From Acidobacteriaceae bacterium (GTDB taxonomy: Bacteria; Acidobacteriota; Terriglobia; Terriglobales; Acidobacteriaceae), in assembly GCA_903642265.1 (NCBI GenBank), contig CAHJWN010000005.1:1-64000 (forward strand): 64,000 nucleotides of DNA, given 5' to 3'. The translations under genes were made by a program, and so were the position numbers. Shown piece after piece: positions 15,149 through 24,452 of this stretch. Under the pieces are notes generated by a model. That model ran no database searches. It had not been told where the DNA came from and saw nothing but the letters and a program-made list of their open reading frames with translations. How positions within the stretch are numbered: position 1 is the first letter of the stretch; the number at the start of each line of letters is the position of its first letter.

Positions 15149-16825
15149 ATGATCCGTAAATTTCTAGCTTTATCCCTTACCTCAACGATCGTGTTGAGTG
15201 GCTGCGGCACCGGGCTCACAGGGGCACCGGTAGCGCCGCCAGCTCCGGTAATCACTCCGACCACAAGCGCACAGGTGATCAAGCATGTCGTCGTGATCTT
15301 TGGTGAGAACATCTCGTTCGACCACTATTTCGGCACTTATCCAAATGCTGCCAATCTTCCGAACAATGCGGTGAAGTTCACCCCCGCGACCGGGACGCCA
15401 GTCCCGAATAACTATGTATCGAATCCCGGGCTGCTCACCGCCAACCCAAACCTCAGCATCACGAACGGAGCCGGCGCAGCCAATCCGTACCGGCTCGATC
15501 CTGCCCAGGCAGGCACCGGAGACCAGGACCACGCCTACGGTCCGGAGCAGACAGCATTCGATGGCGGCAAGATGGACCTGTTTCCGCTCTCCGTCGGCAA
15601 TGCTGACAGTGCCACTCTCGCCACCGCGACCGGCGCCTCTGCAATCTCGGCCACGACCGGCCTGACCATGGGATACTTCGACGGCAACACCGTCACTGGC
15701 CTTTGGAATTACGCGCAGCATTATTCCATGAACGATCACTCTTTCGGAACAACGTTTGGCCCGTCGACACCTGGCGCCATCAATCTTGCCTCCGGCCAGA
15801 CCAACGGCGTCATCAATCCGACCAACGTGGCGTCTGCTATCGTTGCGGACGGCCAGGGCGGCTTCACCGATATCAACGATGCCGACCCAACCGGCGATCT
15901 CTGCTCCTCGACCAGCGCGAACTTCAGCATGTCCGGCAAGAACATCGGCGACCTGCTCAACACCGCCAACATCACGTGGGGGTTCTTCGAGGGCGGCTTC
16001 GACCTGACCGCCAGCAATGCGAACGGAACGACCGGATGTGGCCGTACGTCGGCATCTGTCAGCATCCCAGGCAATCCGCTGAAGGCTGACTACATACCGC
16101 ACCACGAGCCTTTTCAGTATTACGCCAGCACCGCTAACCTGAACCACGTTCGTCCCTCGTCGGTAGCCGCCATCGGTACGTCGACTGACGGTGCCAACCA
16201 CCAGTATGACGTGACGGACTTCAACGCCGCCCTTGCCGCCGGCAACATGCCTGCCGTCAGCTTTCTCAAGGCTCCTGGCTATCAGGACGGCCACGCCGGG
16301 TATTCGAATCCGCTCGACGAACAAACCTTTGTCGTCAACGAGATCAACGCAATCGAATCTTCCAGCTTCTGGAGCAGCACGGCCATCATCATCAACTACG
16401 ACGATTCCGATGGCTGGTATGACCACCTGACCGACTTCGTCAACGGTTCGGCAACAACTGCCGATTCACTGAATGGTGCTGGCGTCTGCATCAGCGCGAG
16501 TGCTGCTGCCGCTGCCCTTCCCGGCCCGAACTCAAACGGTCTACCGGTTCAAGGCCGTTGCGGACACGGTCCGCGTCTGCCGATGCTCGTCATCTCTCCC
16601 TGGGCCAATAAAAACTATCTGGACACCACTCCTACGGACCAGGCCTCGATCATCCGCTTCGTTGAGGATACGTTCCTCTCAAGCACTCGCATCGGCAGCG
16701 GTTCGTTCGACGCGACGGCCGGGCCGATCAACAACATGTTCAACTTCACAAACGGCGCCGTCATCCCCAACCCCAACGTCGTACTGCTGAACCCGGCCAC
16801 GGGTGCGGTAACCAGCGGCAACTAG
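15149..16825 (+). CDS. phosphoesterase-family lipoprotein (phospholipase C / acid phosphatase-like)
   Basis: A 558-residue exported enzyme. The leader MIRKFLALSLTSTIVLSGCG has a lipobox (LSGC). The mature protein is a phosphoesterase (PF04185-like, phospholipase C/AcpA type): HVVVIFGENISFDHYFGTYP at the N-terminus with the metal-binding ENxSFDHYFG motif, DHSFGTTFGPSTPG in the middle, and GPRLPMLVISPWAN near the C-terminus. Such enzymes cleave phosphate esters or phospholipid head groups. GAGG lies ten bases before the ATG. A strong terminator follows. The gene is divergent from the TonB fragment. Confidence 0.85.
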   Translation: MIRKFLALSLTSTIVLSGCGTGLTGAPVAPPAPVITPTTSAQVIKHVVVIFGENISFDHYFGTYPNAANLPNNAVKFTPATGTPVPNNYVSNPGLLTANPNLSITNGAGAANPYRLDPAQAGTGDQDHAYGPEQTAFDGGKMDLFPLSVGNADSATLATATGASAISATTGLTMGYFDGNTVTGLWNYAQHYSMNDHSFGTTFGPSTPGAINLASGQTNGVINPTNVASAIVADGQGGFTDINDADPTGDLCSSTSANFSMSGKNIGDLLNTANITWGFFEGGFDLTASNANGTTGCGRTSASVSIPGNPLKADYIPHHEPFQYYASTANLNHVRPSSVAAIGTSTDGANHQYDVTDFNAALAAGNMPAVSFLKAPGYQDGHAGYSNPLDEQTFVVNEINAIESSSFWSSTAIIINYDDSDGWYDHLTDFVNGSATTADSLNGAGVCISASAAAAALPGPNSNGLPVQGRCGHGPRLPMLVISPWANKNYLDTTPTDQASIIRFVEDTFLSSTRIGSGSFDATAGPINNMFNFTNGAVIPNPNVVLLNPATGAVTSGN

Positions 16826-16864
16826 CTGTTCTTTACAGGGCCGTTACATGAACGCACTAACCTG

Positions 16865-16900
16865 AATGCACGCTCCTCCACTGGAGCGTGCATTTTGTTT
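16865..16900 (+). terminator. rho-independent terminator after the phosphoesterase gene
   Basis: A 12-bp perfect stem (aatgcacgctcc / ggagcgtgcatt) with a six-base loop is followed by ttgttt. It begins 40 bp after the stop of the phosphoesterase gene. An ATG lies inside the stem in frame with the multicopper oxidase, but it is unlikely to be a real start. Confidence 0.85.
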
Positions 16901-16928
16901 GCCTCGGCGTTCTCGCCACGGAGTTCTG

Positions 16929-18530
16929 TTGCCACCCACCCGCCGTCACTTTTTACAGAAGGCCGCCGCGTTCGGCTTGTTCTCTCGCCTGTCCTCAGGC
17001 CAGATGCAGCATGAAACGATGGCGCCGATCCCGGTAGCGCCCAGCAAGCCCTTGCTTCACCTGCTTGAGTTAGCACCATTCGTAGATGAGCTTGAACTCC
17101 CCAGGCGTGCGCAGGAGCATGCGAGCCATAGGCTGCGAATTGGAATGCGCGAGGTGCATGTGAAGGTGCATCGCGATGTCCCGTCCACGCGCATGTGGGT
17201 CTATTACGATCTCCTGTCGAACGACTCCAGCGAGAGCGCTCTTGCGCCATTGATCGATGCGCGCGCCAATCAGCCGCTTCAGGTTGAGTGGGTCAACCAG
17301 CTACCCAGACAACACTTTCTCCCGATCGACCACAGCCTGCACGGTTGTGGCAGAGACGTTCCGGATGTCCGCGCAATCGTGCATGTTCACGGCGCTCGCG
17401 TGCCGTCGAAATACGATGGCCATCCGGATGACTGGTTCGTGCCCGGCGAAAGCCTAACATGCCACTATCCTCTCGAGCAGGAAGCTACGGCGCTCTGGTA
17501 TCACGACCACGCAATGGGTCTGAACCGATTGAACGTCTATGCCGGGCTCTTCGGCATGATGCTGGTCCGCGACAAGGAAGAAGAAGCGTTGCACCTGCCG
17601 TGCGGAAAGTTCGAAGTGCCGCTGATCTTCTACGATCGCAACTTCTTTGCCGACGGACAGTTCTACTATCCCGATTCAGGCGATCCAGAGCACCCCTGGG
17701 TCTCCGAATTTGCTGGCGATGCCATCCTCATCAATGGCAAGATTCGTCCATACTTCGCCGTTGAGCCGCGGCTTTACCGCTTTCGCATCGTGAACGCCGC
17801 GAACAGCCGATTCTTCAACGTGTCACTTTCTAATAAGCAGCCGTTCCAACAGATTGGGAGCGATCAGGGCTTGTTGCCCGCAGCGGTCGAACTAACGACG
17901 GTGACCTTTGCGCCGGGCGAGAGGCTCGATCTGCTGGTCGACTTCAGCAGGGCAAGTGGGCAAACCGTTCATCTTCGCAACGGGGCATTCGACATACTGC
18001 AATTCCGGGTTGGCAATACGTCAGCACCGGTGCCCGCGAACGAAGTTCAGAAGAAGATCCGGACCATTCAGCGCATCCCTGAATCAAGCGCCATCGCCAC
18101 GCGAACCATCACGTTGAACGAGTATCAGGACAAAGTGGGCAACTCGATGGAGATGCTGCTCAACCGCAAGCACTGGCATGAACCAACAACCGAAAAGCCC
18201 AGATTGAACACAATCGAGATTTGGGAGTTTGTGAACCTTACCGAGGACGTGCATCCGATGCACCTACACCTGGTGCGCTTCCAATTACTTGACCGGCGCG
18301 TCTTCGAGCCATTTGACTACCTGATGCATAAGCAACTGAAGTTCATCTCTGCAGCAGAGCCGCCAAAGGCGAATGAACTCGGTTGGAAGGATGTGATTCA
18401 GTGTCCGCCAGGAATGATTACGCGCATCATCGTGAAGTTCGAGGGCTATACGGGCGAGTACCTGTACCACTGTCACATTCTCGAACATGAGGCAAATGAC
18501 ATGATGCGGCCTTTCGAGGTCATCGCCTAA
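16929..18530 (+). CDS. multicopper oxidase (CotA/bilirubin oxidase-like)
   Basis: An exported copper oxidase that couples substrate oxidation to reduction of O2 to water; cuproxidase and laccase-like activities are common in the family. All four copper-binding motifs are visible: HVHGARVP, TALWYHDHAMGL, HPMHLHLVRF and the T1/T2-T3 motif YHCHILEHEANDMM. The start is most likely TTG 16929, with GGAG five bases upstream. This gives 533 residues beginning with a Tat-like leader (PPTRRHFLQKAAAFGLF). The longer frame from ATG 16866 begins inside the upstream terminator hairpin. The gene ends overlapping the convergent Gfo/Idh/MocA gene by four bases. Confidence 0.9.
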   Translation: MPPTRRHFLQKAAAFGLFSRLSSGQMQHETMAPIPVAPSKPLLHLLELAPFVDELELPRRAQEHASHRLRIGMREVHVKVHRDVPSTRMWVYYDLLSNDSSESALAPLIDARANQPLQVEWVNQLPRQHFLPIDHSLHGCGRDVPDVRAIVHVHGARVPSKYDGHPDDWFVPGESLTCHYPLEQEATALWYHDHAMGLNRLNVYAGLFGMMLVRDKEEEALHLPCGKFEVPLIFYDRNFFADGQFYYPDSGDPEHPWVSEFAGDAILINGKIRPYFAVEPRLYRFRIVNAANSRFFNVSLSNKQPFQQIGSDQGLLPAAVELTTVTFAPGERLDLLVDFSRASGQTVHLRNGAFDILQFRVGNTSAPVPANEVQKKIRTIQRIPESSAIATRTITLNEYQDKVGNSMEMLLNRKHWHEPTTEKPRLNTIEIWEFVNLTEDVHPMHLHLVRFQLLDRRVFEPFDYLMHKQLKFISAAEPPKANELGWKDVIQCPPGMITRIIVKFEGYTGEYLYHCHILEHEANDMMRPFEVIA

Positions 18531-19528
18531 ACAGCTTCGCGCTGGCCGCTTCGCCAGCTTTTGTAAGCGGCATCAAGAATGCGCATATTCGCAACGCCAT
18601 CCTCGACCGTAGCGGCGAACGGTGTTCCATTGTGAACCGCAGCGGCAAAATCGTCGAGCATCAAGACATAGCCGTCGCTGTTGTCGATCGCAACCGTTGA
18701 GACAATTTCGCCGGACCTGCGGTGGACGACATCGACCGGCCGGTCGACACTGAAACCATTCTCTGCCGTCAATACGCCATCACTTCCCGTTACCTCGAGC
18801 AGCGTGCGATAGGGCGAGCGGGCGTTAGCGACAACGCTTGCGAACACGTCCCCAGTCATCTCAAGCTGCATGGCGGCGTAGGCTTCAACGTCGCCTGAGA
18901 ACTCATCCTTCGCTGCAAGGGTGCAAATGTTTTCAACTTCGGTTTTGAGAATGTAGCGAAGGGCGTCGATGGAGTGCACACCGACGTCGCCGATAGGACC
19001 GCCGCAGGCAAGGTTGCCATCCGTTATCCACTTGCGGGTGGCGTTCTGTGCGGCATAGCAGAAGTGCGCCTGCGCAAGCTGCGGCTTGCCAATGAGACCG
19101 GAGGCGATCTGATCGCGGAGATAGTCAACGCTGCGGTTGTAGCGGAAGTTCTGCGCCACGCCGAAGACGACGCCGGCAGCTTTTGCGGCAGCTGCAATCT
19201 GCTCGGCTTCTGCTGTATTCATCGCCAGTGGCTTCTCGCAAAGCACGGCCTTGCCATGGCTGATTGCAAGAAGAGCATCTGCGAGATGCAAGGCATCTGG
19301 CGAGGTGATGAAGACAGCATCGATCTCTGCAGAGGCGCAAAGGTCTTCGCGCGATGCAAAGCAATGCGGGATGTTATGAGTGGCACAATTCTCCGCAGCC
19401 GTCACCTGGTTGCGTCGCCACATGCCGGCAAGCGTTGTGGCCTGGGAGCGTTCAAATGCAGGAAGAAGCCGGCGGACTGCATGCAGGCCAAAGCCAAGGA
19501 TCGCAAAGCGAAGAGGAGACTGACTCAT
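18527..19528 (-). CDS. Gfo/Idh/MocA-family oxidoreductase
   Basis: A 333-residue cytoplasmic NAD(P)-dependent dehydrogenase-like protein without a signal peptide. The N-terminal Rossmann domain has a FAILGFGLHAVRRLLPAF start, and the conserved lysine motif is CEKPLAMNTAEAEQIA. The C-terminal alpha/beta domain includes GGPIGDVGVHSIDALRYIL. It probably oxidises or reduces a sugar or cyclitol; the substrate is unknown. It lies 28 bp downstream of the SurA/PpiC-like gene in the same direction and could be transcribed from the lptD run. Its 3' end overlaps that of the multicopper oxidase gene. Confidence 0.88.
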   Translation of the reverse strand: MSQSPLRFAILGFGLHAVRRLLPAFERSQATTLAGMWRRNQVTAAENCATHNIPHCFASREDLCASAEIDAVFITSPDALHLADALLAISHGKAVLCEKPLAMNTAEAEQIAAAAKAAGVVFGVAQNFRYNRSVDYLRDQIASGLIGKPQLAQAHFCYAAQNATRKWITDGNLACGGPIGDVGVHSIDALRYILKTEVENICTLAAKDEFSGDVEAYAAMQLEMTGDVFASVVANARSPYRTLLEVTGSDGVLTAENGFSVDRPVDVVHRRSGEIVSTVAIDNSDGYVLMLDDFAAAVHNGTPFAATVEDGVANMRILDAAYKSWRSGQREAV

Positions 19529-19556
19529 AGGACCTCAGAGCGAAGGAAATGGACAG

Positions 19557-20690
19557 TTACTTCGCTTCGTTCTTGAAGATTTGCTCTGCAAAGTAGTTCA
19601 CTACCTTAGCCTGGTCCCGCAGCATTTCGAAGTAGGCATTCTTCAACAACTGGGAGCGGTCATTATGCAGCTGCTGGCGTATCGCCTGCTGAACGATCGG
19701 ATCGCTAAGGTCTTTCTGTCCCGGCGGTTCTTTCGATACCAGCTTGTAAATGGAATAGCCTGCGGGCTTCTTGGTCTGCACGTCGAGCATCGGCAGAATA
19801 TCGGTGGTCTCACCCGGCTTCAACTTGGTCACGGCAGCGTATACGTTGGGGTCGGCATGCATTTGGGACTCGGTAATGAAGCCCATGTCGCCGCCGCTCG
19901 AAGCGGTCTCAACGCGCTCGGAGAAATTCATCGCGAGCGTTCCAAAATCCTCTCCGCTGTCGAGCCTCGTCTTCAAAGCCTGGATCTTTTTTCTTGCCTC
20001 TACATCGGTAGTCGCCTTGCTGCCCTGTAGATTGCCCGCCTGCTCTGCCGGTGTGCTCGTTACCTGGATTTGCGCCAGCCGATACTGCGGCTCGCCAAGG
20101 TTATAGTCCGCTTTGTGCTGATTGTAATAAGCCTGGATATCAGCATCGGAAACAGTGATCTTGGAGTTGATTTCTTTGTTGAGCAGCTTGTTAACCGTCA
20201 GGTTACGGCGAATGTCATGCTTCACGTCGTCCAACGTGAGATTTTCCGCTTTCATGTGCTCCTGAAACTGCTCTTCGGTCACAGGCGCCTTCATCTCGGC
20301 AAGCTTGGCGTCGACCTCTTCGTTGGTCGCGGTCAGGTTCATCTTCGCTGCGCGCTGCTCAACGATCTCGTTATAGACCAGGTCGCCGACGACCTTGAGC
20401 CGCTGAAGATCGGCCTGCTCATTCGAAAGCTGAACCTGCTGCTGTTGCTGCTGGCCCATCTGGGCGGAGTAGGCCTTGTAGCCCTTCTCGACCTCATCGC
20501 GCAGGATTGGTTTACCGTTCACGGTTGCTGCAACGTCGGCACCAGGCTGACGGTTGCAACCAGCCAGCGGCATCAGAGCGCAGAACAGGCCGCAGAACAA
20601 ACCGCAGGACAGAGCTGTACCAAATGGAACGATGGCGCGGGTGCGTCGGTCGTAAGTGTTGCGTCTTGCGGGGGCCGCTGATGCCATCAT
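19557..20690 (-). CDS. SurA/PpiC-type peptidyl-prolyl isomerase lipoprotein
   Basis: A 377-residue periplasmic folding factor. The leader contains an unusual doubled segment (CGLFCGLFCALMPLAGC) ending in a lipobox, so it is probably a lipoprotein. A SurA-N-like chaperone region (residues about 55-230) has VNGKPILRDEVEKGY and a Gln-rich stretch. A parvulin domain follows (residues about 235-345), with EPQYRLAQI and GEDFGTLAMNFSE ... GGDMGFI. The MM start at 20690 has GGAAGAG upstream; longer frames run into the DsbA-like gene. It is 31 bp downstream of the DsbA-like gene and in line with lptD, which fits a role in outer-membrane protein assembly. Confidence 0.85.
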   Translation of the reverse strand: MMASAAPARRNTYDRRTRAIVPFGTALSCGLFCGLFCALMPLAGCNRQPGADVAATVNGKPILRDEVEKGYKAYSAQMGQQQQQQVQLSNEQADLQRLKVVGDLVYNEIVEQRAAKMNLTATNEEVDAKLAEMKAPVTEEQFQEHMKAENLTLDDVKHDIRRNLTVNKLLNKEINSKITVSDADIQAYYNQHKADYNLGEPQYRLAQIQVTSTPAEQAGNLQGSKATTDVEARKKIQALKTRLDSGEDFGTLAMNFSERVETASSGGDMGFITESQMHADPNVYAAVTKLKPGETTDILPMLDVQTKKPAGYSIYKLVSKEPPGQKDLSDPIVQQAIRQQLHNDRSQLLKNAYFEMLRDQAKVVNYFAEQIFKNEAK

Positions 20691-20721
20691 GATTGGTTCA
20701 TCTCTTCCACGCTTCGTTGCG

Positions 20722-21726
20722 CTAATTACCTGGCTTTGCACTCGTTGCCGAAGCAGCATCTGCGGGTTGAAACGGCGGCGGAGGGTTCTTCCCGGCCGCA
20801 ATCAGTGCGCCATCGATCATGCTGTACAGATATTCGAGAGGCTGCGCGCCCTCGATCTTTTCGCCATTCACAAAAAGAGCCGGCGTGGCCTCGACGCCTA
20901 ATGCTTCCGCCTCTTTCATCGACTGCTTGATGACAGAGGCATCCTGTTTCACCAGGCATGCAGTCAGCTTTGTCTCATCGACGCCTTGTTTTTTCCCTTC
21001 ATCGCGGGCAAGGCCATCGAGCATTTCGTTGGCTTTGGCCACCGTCTTCTCCGTGCCGCCAATCTCATTTGCGTGGACATGGATGTAATCGATCAAATTC
21101 CAATAGCCGGTGCCGCTTTGTGAGCCGACGCAATTGCTGTCGATCGCAGCGCGCAACGCCCAGGGATGCTGGTCGAGAGGGAAGTCGCGATAGACGATGC
21201 GGACCTGGCCTTTATAGCGGTCGAGCACAGCAGGAAACAGTTGCGCATTGCTCTTCGCGCAGAATGGGCACTCGAGATCGTCAAAGACAACGATCAGCAC
21301 CGGTGCATTCTCGGCGCCTCCACGTGCGGGACGGCCTGCGCCAGAGACAACGCTCTTGGGATCTTTGCTGATGTCGTACTTGGTGAACTGTGCAAGCGTT
21401 TCACCATCTTTGGAAATGAGAAATGGAAGGGGTTTGCTGGTCTTGCCAGCAGCGCTGAATTCAACAGTCACTTCGTCAAAGCCGGGCACATCACTCTTGC
21501 TGATGGAACCGATATGGAACGTGTAGTTGTATGGCACGTCCGACTTAGACCGGATCAACACCTCGATACGTCGCGCCATGTCAGGTGAGATGGAGCCGCC
21601 CTCACGGAGCGACGTGGCAGCAGGCGAAGCACTGGAAGGCCCGGAAGGCGACTGCGCGTGACAGCCCAGAGCAGCCAGCGCCAGAGCAAAAACAACGGAT
21701 CTAAATGGCGTTACGACAGTCGACAC
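20722..21726 (-). CDS. DsbA-like thioredoxin-fold lipoprotein
   Basis: A 334-residue exported thiol oxidoreductase. The leader ends with LAALGC, a likely lipobox. The catalytic thioredoxin-fold domain starts near residue 140: LIVVFDDLECPFCAKSNAQL has the CPFC active site, followed by the inserted helical domain and a cis-Pro region (GVEATPALFVNGEKIEGAQP). The family forms or isomerises disulfide bonds in the periplasm. The start is a GTG at 21726 with a weak ribosome-binding site. It lies between lptD (72 bp upstream) and a SurA-like isomerase (31 bp downstream). As LptD folding in E. coli depends on disulfide formation and SurA, this order suggests a shared function. Confidence 0.87.
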   Translation of the reverse strand: MSTVVTPFRSVVFALALAALGCHAQSPSGPSSASPAATSLREGGSISPDMARRIEVLIRSKSDVPYNYTFHIGSISKSDVPGFDEVTVEFSAAGKTSKPLPFLISKDGETLAQFTKYDISKDPKSVVSGAGRPARGGAENAPVLIVVFDDLECPFCAKSNAQLFPAVLDRYKGQVRIVYRDFPLDQHPWALRAAIDSNCVGSQSGTGYWNLIDYIHVHANEIGGTEKTVAKANEMLDGLARDEGKKQGVDETKLTACLVKQDASVIKQSMKEAEALGVEATPALFVNGEKIEGAQPLEYLYSMIDGALIAAGKNPPPPFQPADAASATSAKPGN

Positions 21727-21798
21727 AATAGCTGATTATCTCACGATGGTGATACTTTCCCGGTCTGCTCGAGGCCACCGGCAGGCTCTAAGTCCGGC

Positions 21799-24399
21799 TT
21801 AGAAGAGGCGCTCCGCACGCCGAAGGTTTCCGGCCGTCCCGATGTTTGCGAGCGTGAAGTTGAAGCGGTAGGCGTTCTCATTTCGCACCGAGCCCAGTTC
21901 GTACTTGCGATACTCAACACTGAACCCGCAGCAGTTCCAGTTGTACGAGGTCTGCAGGGAGCCATATTGCACCGTTCCCAGGTTCAGGTCTAATCCTGCA
22001 TTTGCGGCCACGCTCAAACCTGCTTTTGAAGGCATGCCATAGCCGCCAAGCACACGCATCTGGCTAAAGTCGGTGGTCGAGGACGGCAAGCCATCAGTCT
22101 CGAAGCGGCCTGGGGCGTGCAGACCGGCGTAGCTGAACCCGGCAAACACATTGCCTTGGTGGACGTCGGCAAAGATGTTGCTCATCGTGAACTTGTCCTG
22201 TTTCGCGTCGTAGTCAAAATCCCATTCCACGTCGAATTGCTCTGACGGCCGCACGCGCAGACGGGAGATGATCGGTGAAGCACTGCGCGGCCCCGTTAGA
22301 AATGCAATGCCGGTAAACGACAGCGTTGTATCAAGGATGTTTCTTCGCCCCTCGAGGACCGCATCGCTGAAGTTTTCGTTGAAAAACACCTTCTGCGCAA
22401 GTCGCCAGCTAAAGAACTCCCTTGAACTGCAGCGCAGCGGCGTAACTTTGCCGTTGGGGGTGTCGTCCGGTGCAATGTCATCGCTGCTTTCGGCAACTTC
22501 GGCAATCTTGCAGGGCCGTGGCTTGCGGGGATGAACAAAGAGCCGCTGCGTGACACCGTACTCAATCTCGTTTGTATTCGAGGCGATGTCCAGGTCATCG
22601 AAACGCAGAATGGCGGCAAAGTTGCCGATACCGCCCACATACCGGTAAGTCATTGCAGGCTCAATCGCGTGTTTTACCTCACTGCCAAAGACCCGACGGA
22701 TCAGGGGCGAGTCGAAGGTGCGTTCGAGTACAGGCGGCCGGATGTCGACACTCGCCTCGAAGTCGCTGCGACTGAATCCCGTAGAAGATTCGACCGGCGT
22801 GCCACCAGCAAGAAATGGAGTCTGCCGGCTGTGACTGTAGAGCGTCTCGCGCAACCCAATAGACGGACGGATATGCAAACCGGCGAATTCGAGCGGAGCG
22901 GCCAGCTCCGGATGTATATCGATGCGGCCGACACCGCTCGTGGTGAAGGATGGTTGGGTCCGCTTGAGTCCGCCAATGGAGCTGTCGAGGCTCCACACCA
23001 GGTGCGTTCCCGCAAGCCAATGGTCAGTCGTGGTCAGCGTGAGGTCTGGAATATGGAAGACCGTTACCTGCGAGTTCGAGACCGGACTGCTTGCCGCTAT
23101 CTGCGCATCGGTCTGTGGAGCCGGCTTCAGACCCTCATACCTGTCGACGCGCAGAGCGGCGGAGTACCCATTTGCGTTACGCACGCCATAGAAGTAGGAA
23201 AGGATGTCCGTTGAAACAGCCTGATTGAAGTTGTCGGTGAAGGCCTCACGGTAGATGTAGGAACTTAGATATTCGGCATCGGCCACGAACCGAACAGACG
23301 CTGCACCGGTCCTGTCTTGCGCAAGATCGTATCGCGCCTTCAAGGTGACATCCTGACCACCCTGGTTTGTATAGACACCGCCAGACGGCGTGTAGCCGTG
23401 GTCCTGCAGTGCGCTGAAATGGCCAGTTACGAAGTTCTGCCCAAGACCGCGATAGTGGAAGGTGCCGGATTCTGAAAACCCACGTGCTGAGTAGTAGATC
23501 GATCCTAGGGTGAGGTCCATGCTGCGGTTCAGGACGAAGTAGACTTCCTCGCCGAAGGTGACGCCCTTGCTCGATGAGTCGCCCAGAACGGGGATGAGCA
23601 AGCCACTCTGCCGATCTTCCGGATCGACCGGGTGTGTCACATAGGGAAGAAACAGCAAGGGCACATTCAACAGATGAAATACGCTGTTCTTCGCGCGTGC
23701 CTTTTCACTGTCAATTGAGAACAATGCTGCATTGAGCAGCCAGTCCGGCTTCGGCAACTGACAGGAGGTAACGCTGCCGTCGATCACGTCATACTCCTGC
23801 GGCCCCTTCTTGATGACGATCCTGCCTGTGAAAAGGAATGGGTTGCCGTTGTCATAGACGACGCGCGTAGGGTTTGACTTGCTGGAGATACCGCGCTTCA
23901 GCCCGACGGAACCGCTTACGTCGTAGAAGGTTCCAGTCTGCGACTTTACGTTCAAGTTGCCGTGGCTGGCAGTGATCAACTCGTTGTTCGAGCCGCCGCT
24001 TACGACGAGATGGCCCCTGGCGGTGACTTCGCCTGTCTCCGAGTCGTACTCGATATGGTCGGCGCGGATAGTGCGGTCGCCATAGGTGATCACGACATCG
24101 TTGTCGAGCGTATAGAGGGTGCCAACACGGGTCTGAGGATTGGTCGACTCAATGACGACCTCTGTGCCTTGCGGCTTACTTTCAACCATTTCGGCCGCCG
24201 GATAAGGAAGCGGCGCCTGTGCATTGTCTTGAATTTCAGAGGGGTCAGCAAGCGAATCTGCAGAGACTGTTCCCACTGCAGCATGCGGGGGTAACGGATT
24301 CGACAACTCCTGCGCCGTCAGCAGGCGATGATTCACCGCGAACAGCGTGATACTTATGAAGAAGAGACTGATACGAAGTGGCGGAACTTTGAAGGCCAT
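21799..24399 (-). CDS. lptD: LPS assembly outer-membrane protein LptD
   Basis: An 866-residue outer-membrane protein that inserts lipopolysaccharide into the outer leaflet with LptE. After a signal peptide (hydrophobic residues about 10-28), an OstA-like domain lies at about 85-230 (DNDVVITYGDRTIRADHIEY is typical). A long beta-barrel region (LptD family) follows and ends with an aromatic-containing strand (RRAERLF). Cysteines occur near residues 213, 628 and 656 and as a CC pair near 820 (YNWNCCGFSVEY), a pattern like the disulfide-bonded cysteines of E. coli LptD. It heads a leftward run with DsbA-like and SurA-like genes. It is divergent from the RDD gene. Confidence 0.92.
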   Translation of the reverse strand: MAFKVPPLRISLFFISITLFAVNHRLLTAQELSNPLPPHAAVGTVSADSLADPSEIQDNAQAPLPYPAAEMVESKPQGTEVVIESTNPQTRVGTLYTLDNDVVITYGDRTIRADHIEYDSETGEVTARGHLVVSGGSNNELITASHGNLNVKSQTGTFYDVSGSVGLKRGISSKSNPTRVVYDNGNPFLFTGRIVIKKGPQEYDVIDGSVTSCQLPKPDWLLNAALFSIDSEKARAKNSVFHLLNVPLLFLPYVTHPVDPEDRQSGLLIPVLGDSSSKGVTFGEEVYFVLNRSMDLTLGSIYYSARGFSESGTFHYRGLGQNFVTGHFSALQDHGYTPSGGVYTNQGGQDVTLKARYDLAQDRTGAASVRFVADAEYLSSYIYREAFTDNFNQAVSTDILSYFYGVRNANGYSAALRVDRYEGLKPAPQTDAQIAASSPVSNSQVTVFHIPDLTLTTTDHWLAGTHLVWSLDSSIGGLKRTQPSFTTSGVGRIDIHPELAAPLEFAGLHIRPSIGLRETLYSHSRQTPFLAGGTPVESSTGFSRSDFEASVDIRPPVLERTFDSPLIRRVFGSEVKHAIEPAMTYRYVGGIGNFAAILRFDDLDIASNTNEIEYGVTQRLFVHPRKPRPCKIAEVAESSDDIAPDDTPNGKVTPLRCSSREFFSWRLAQKVFFNENFSDAVLEGRRNILDTTLSFTGIAFLTGPRSASPIISRLRVRPSEQFDVEWDFDYDAKQDKFTMSNIFADVHQGNVFAGFSYAGLHAPGRFETDGLPSSTTDFSQMRVLGGYGMPSKAGLSVAANAGLDLNLGTVQYGSLQTSYNWNCCGFSVEYRKYELGSVRNENAYRFNFTLANIGTAGNLRRAERLF

Positions 24400-24452
24400 C
24401 TGGTTTAGAGGCTAACTGATTTGCACCACCACCGGGTCAGGACTGGAGCACA

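Noticed and set aside
15182-16426. A 414-codon open frame antisense to the phosphoesterase gene
   Set aside because: It is a by-product of high GC and codon bias of the real gene opposite, which has a lipobox and phosphoesterase motifs. No family features or ribosome-binding site.
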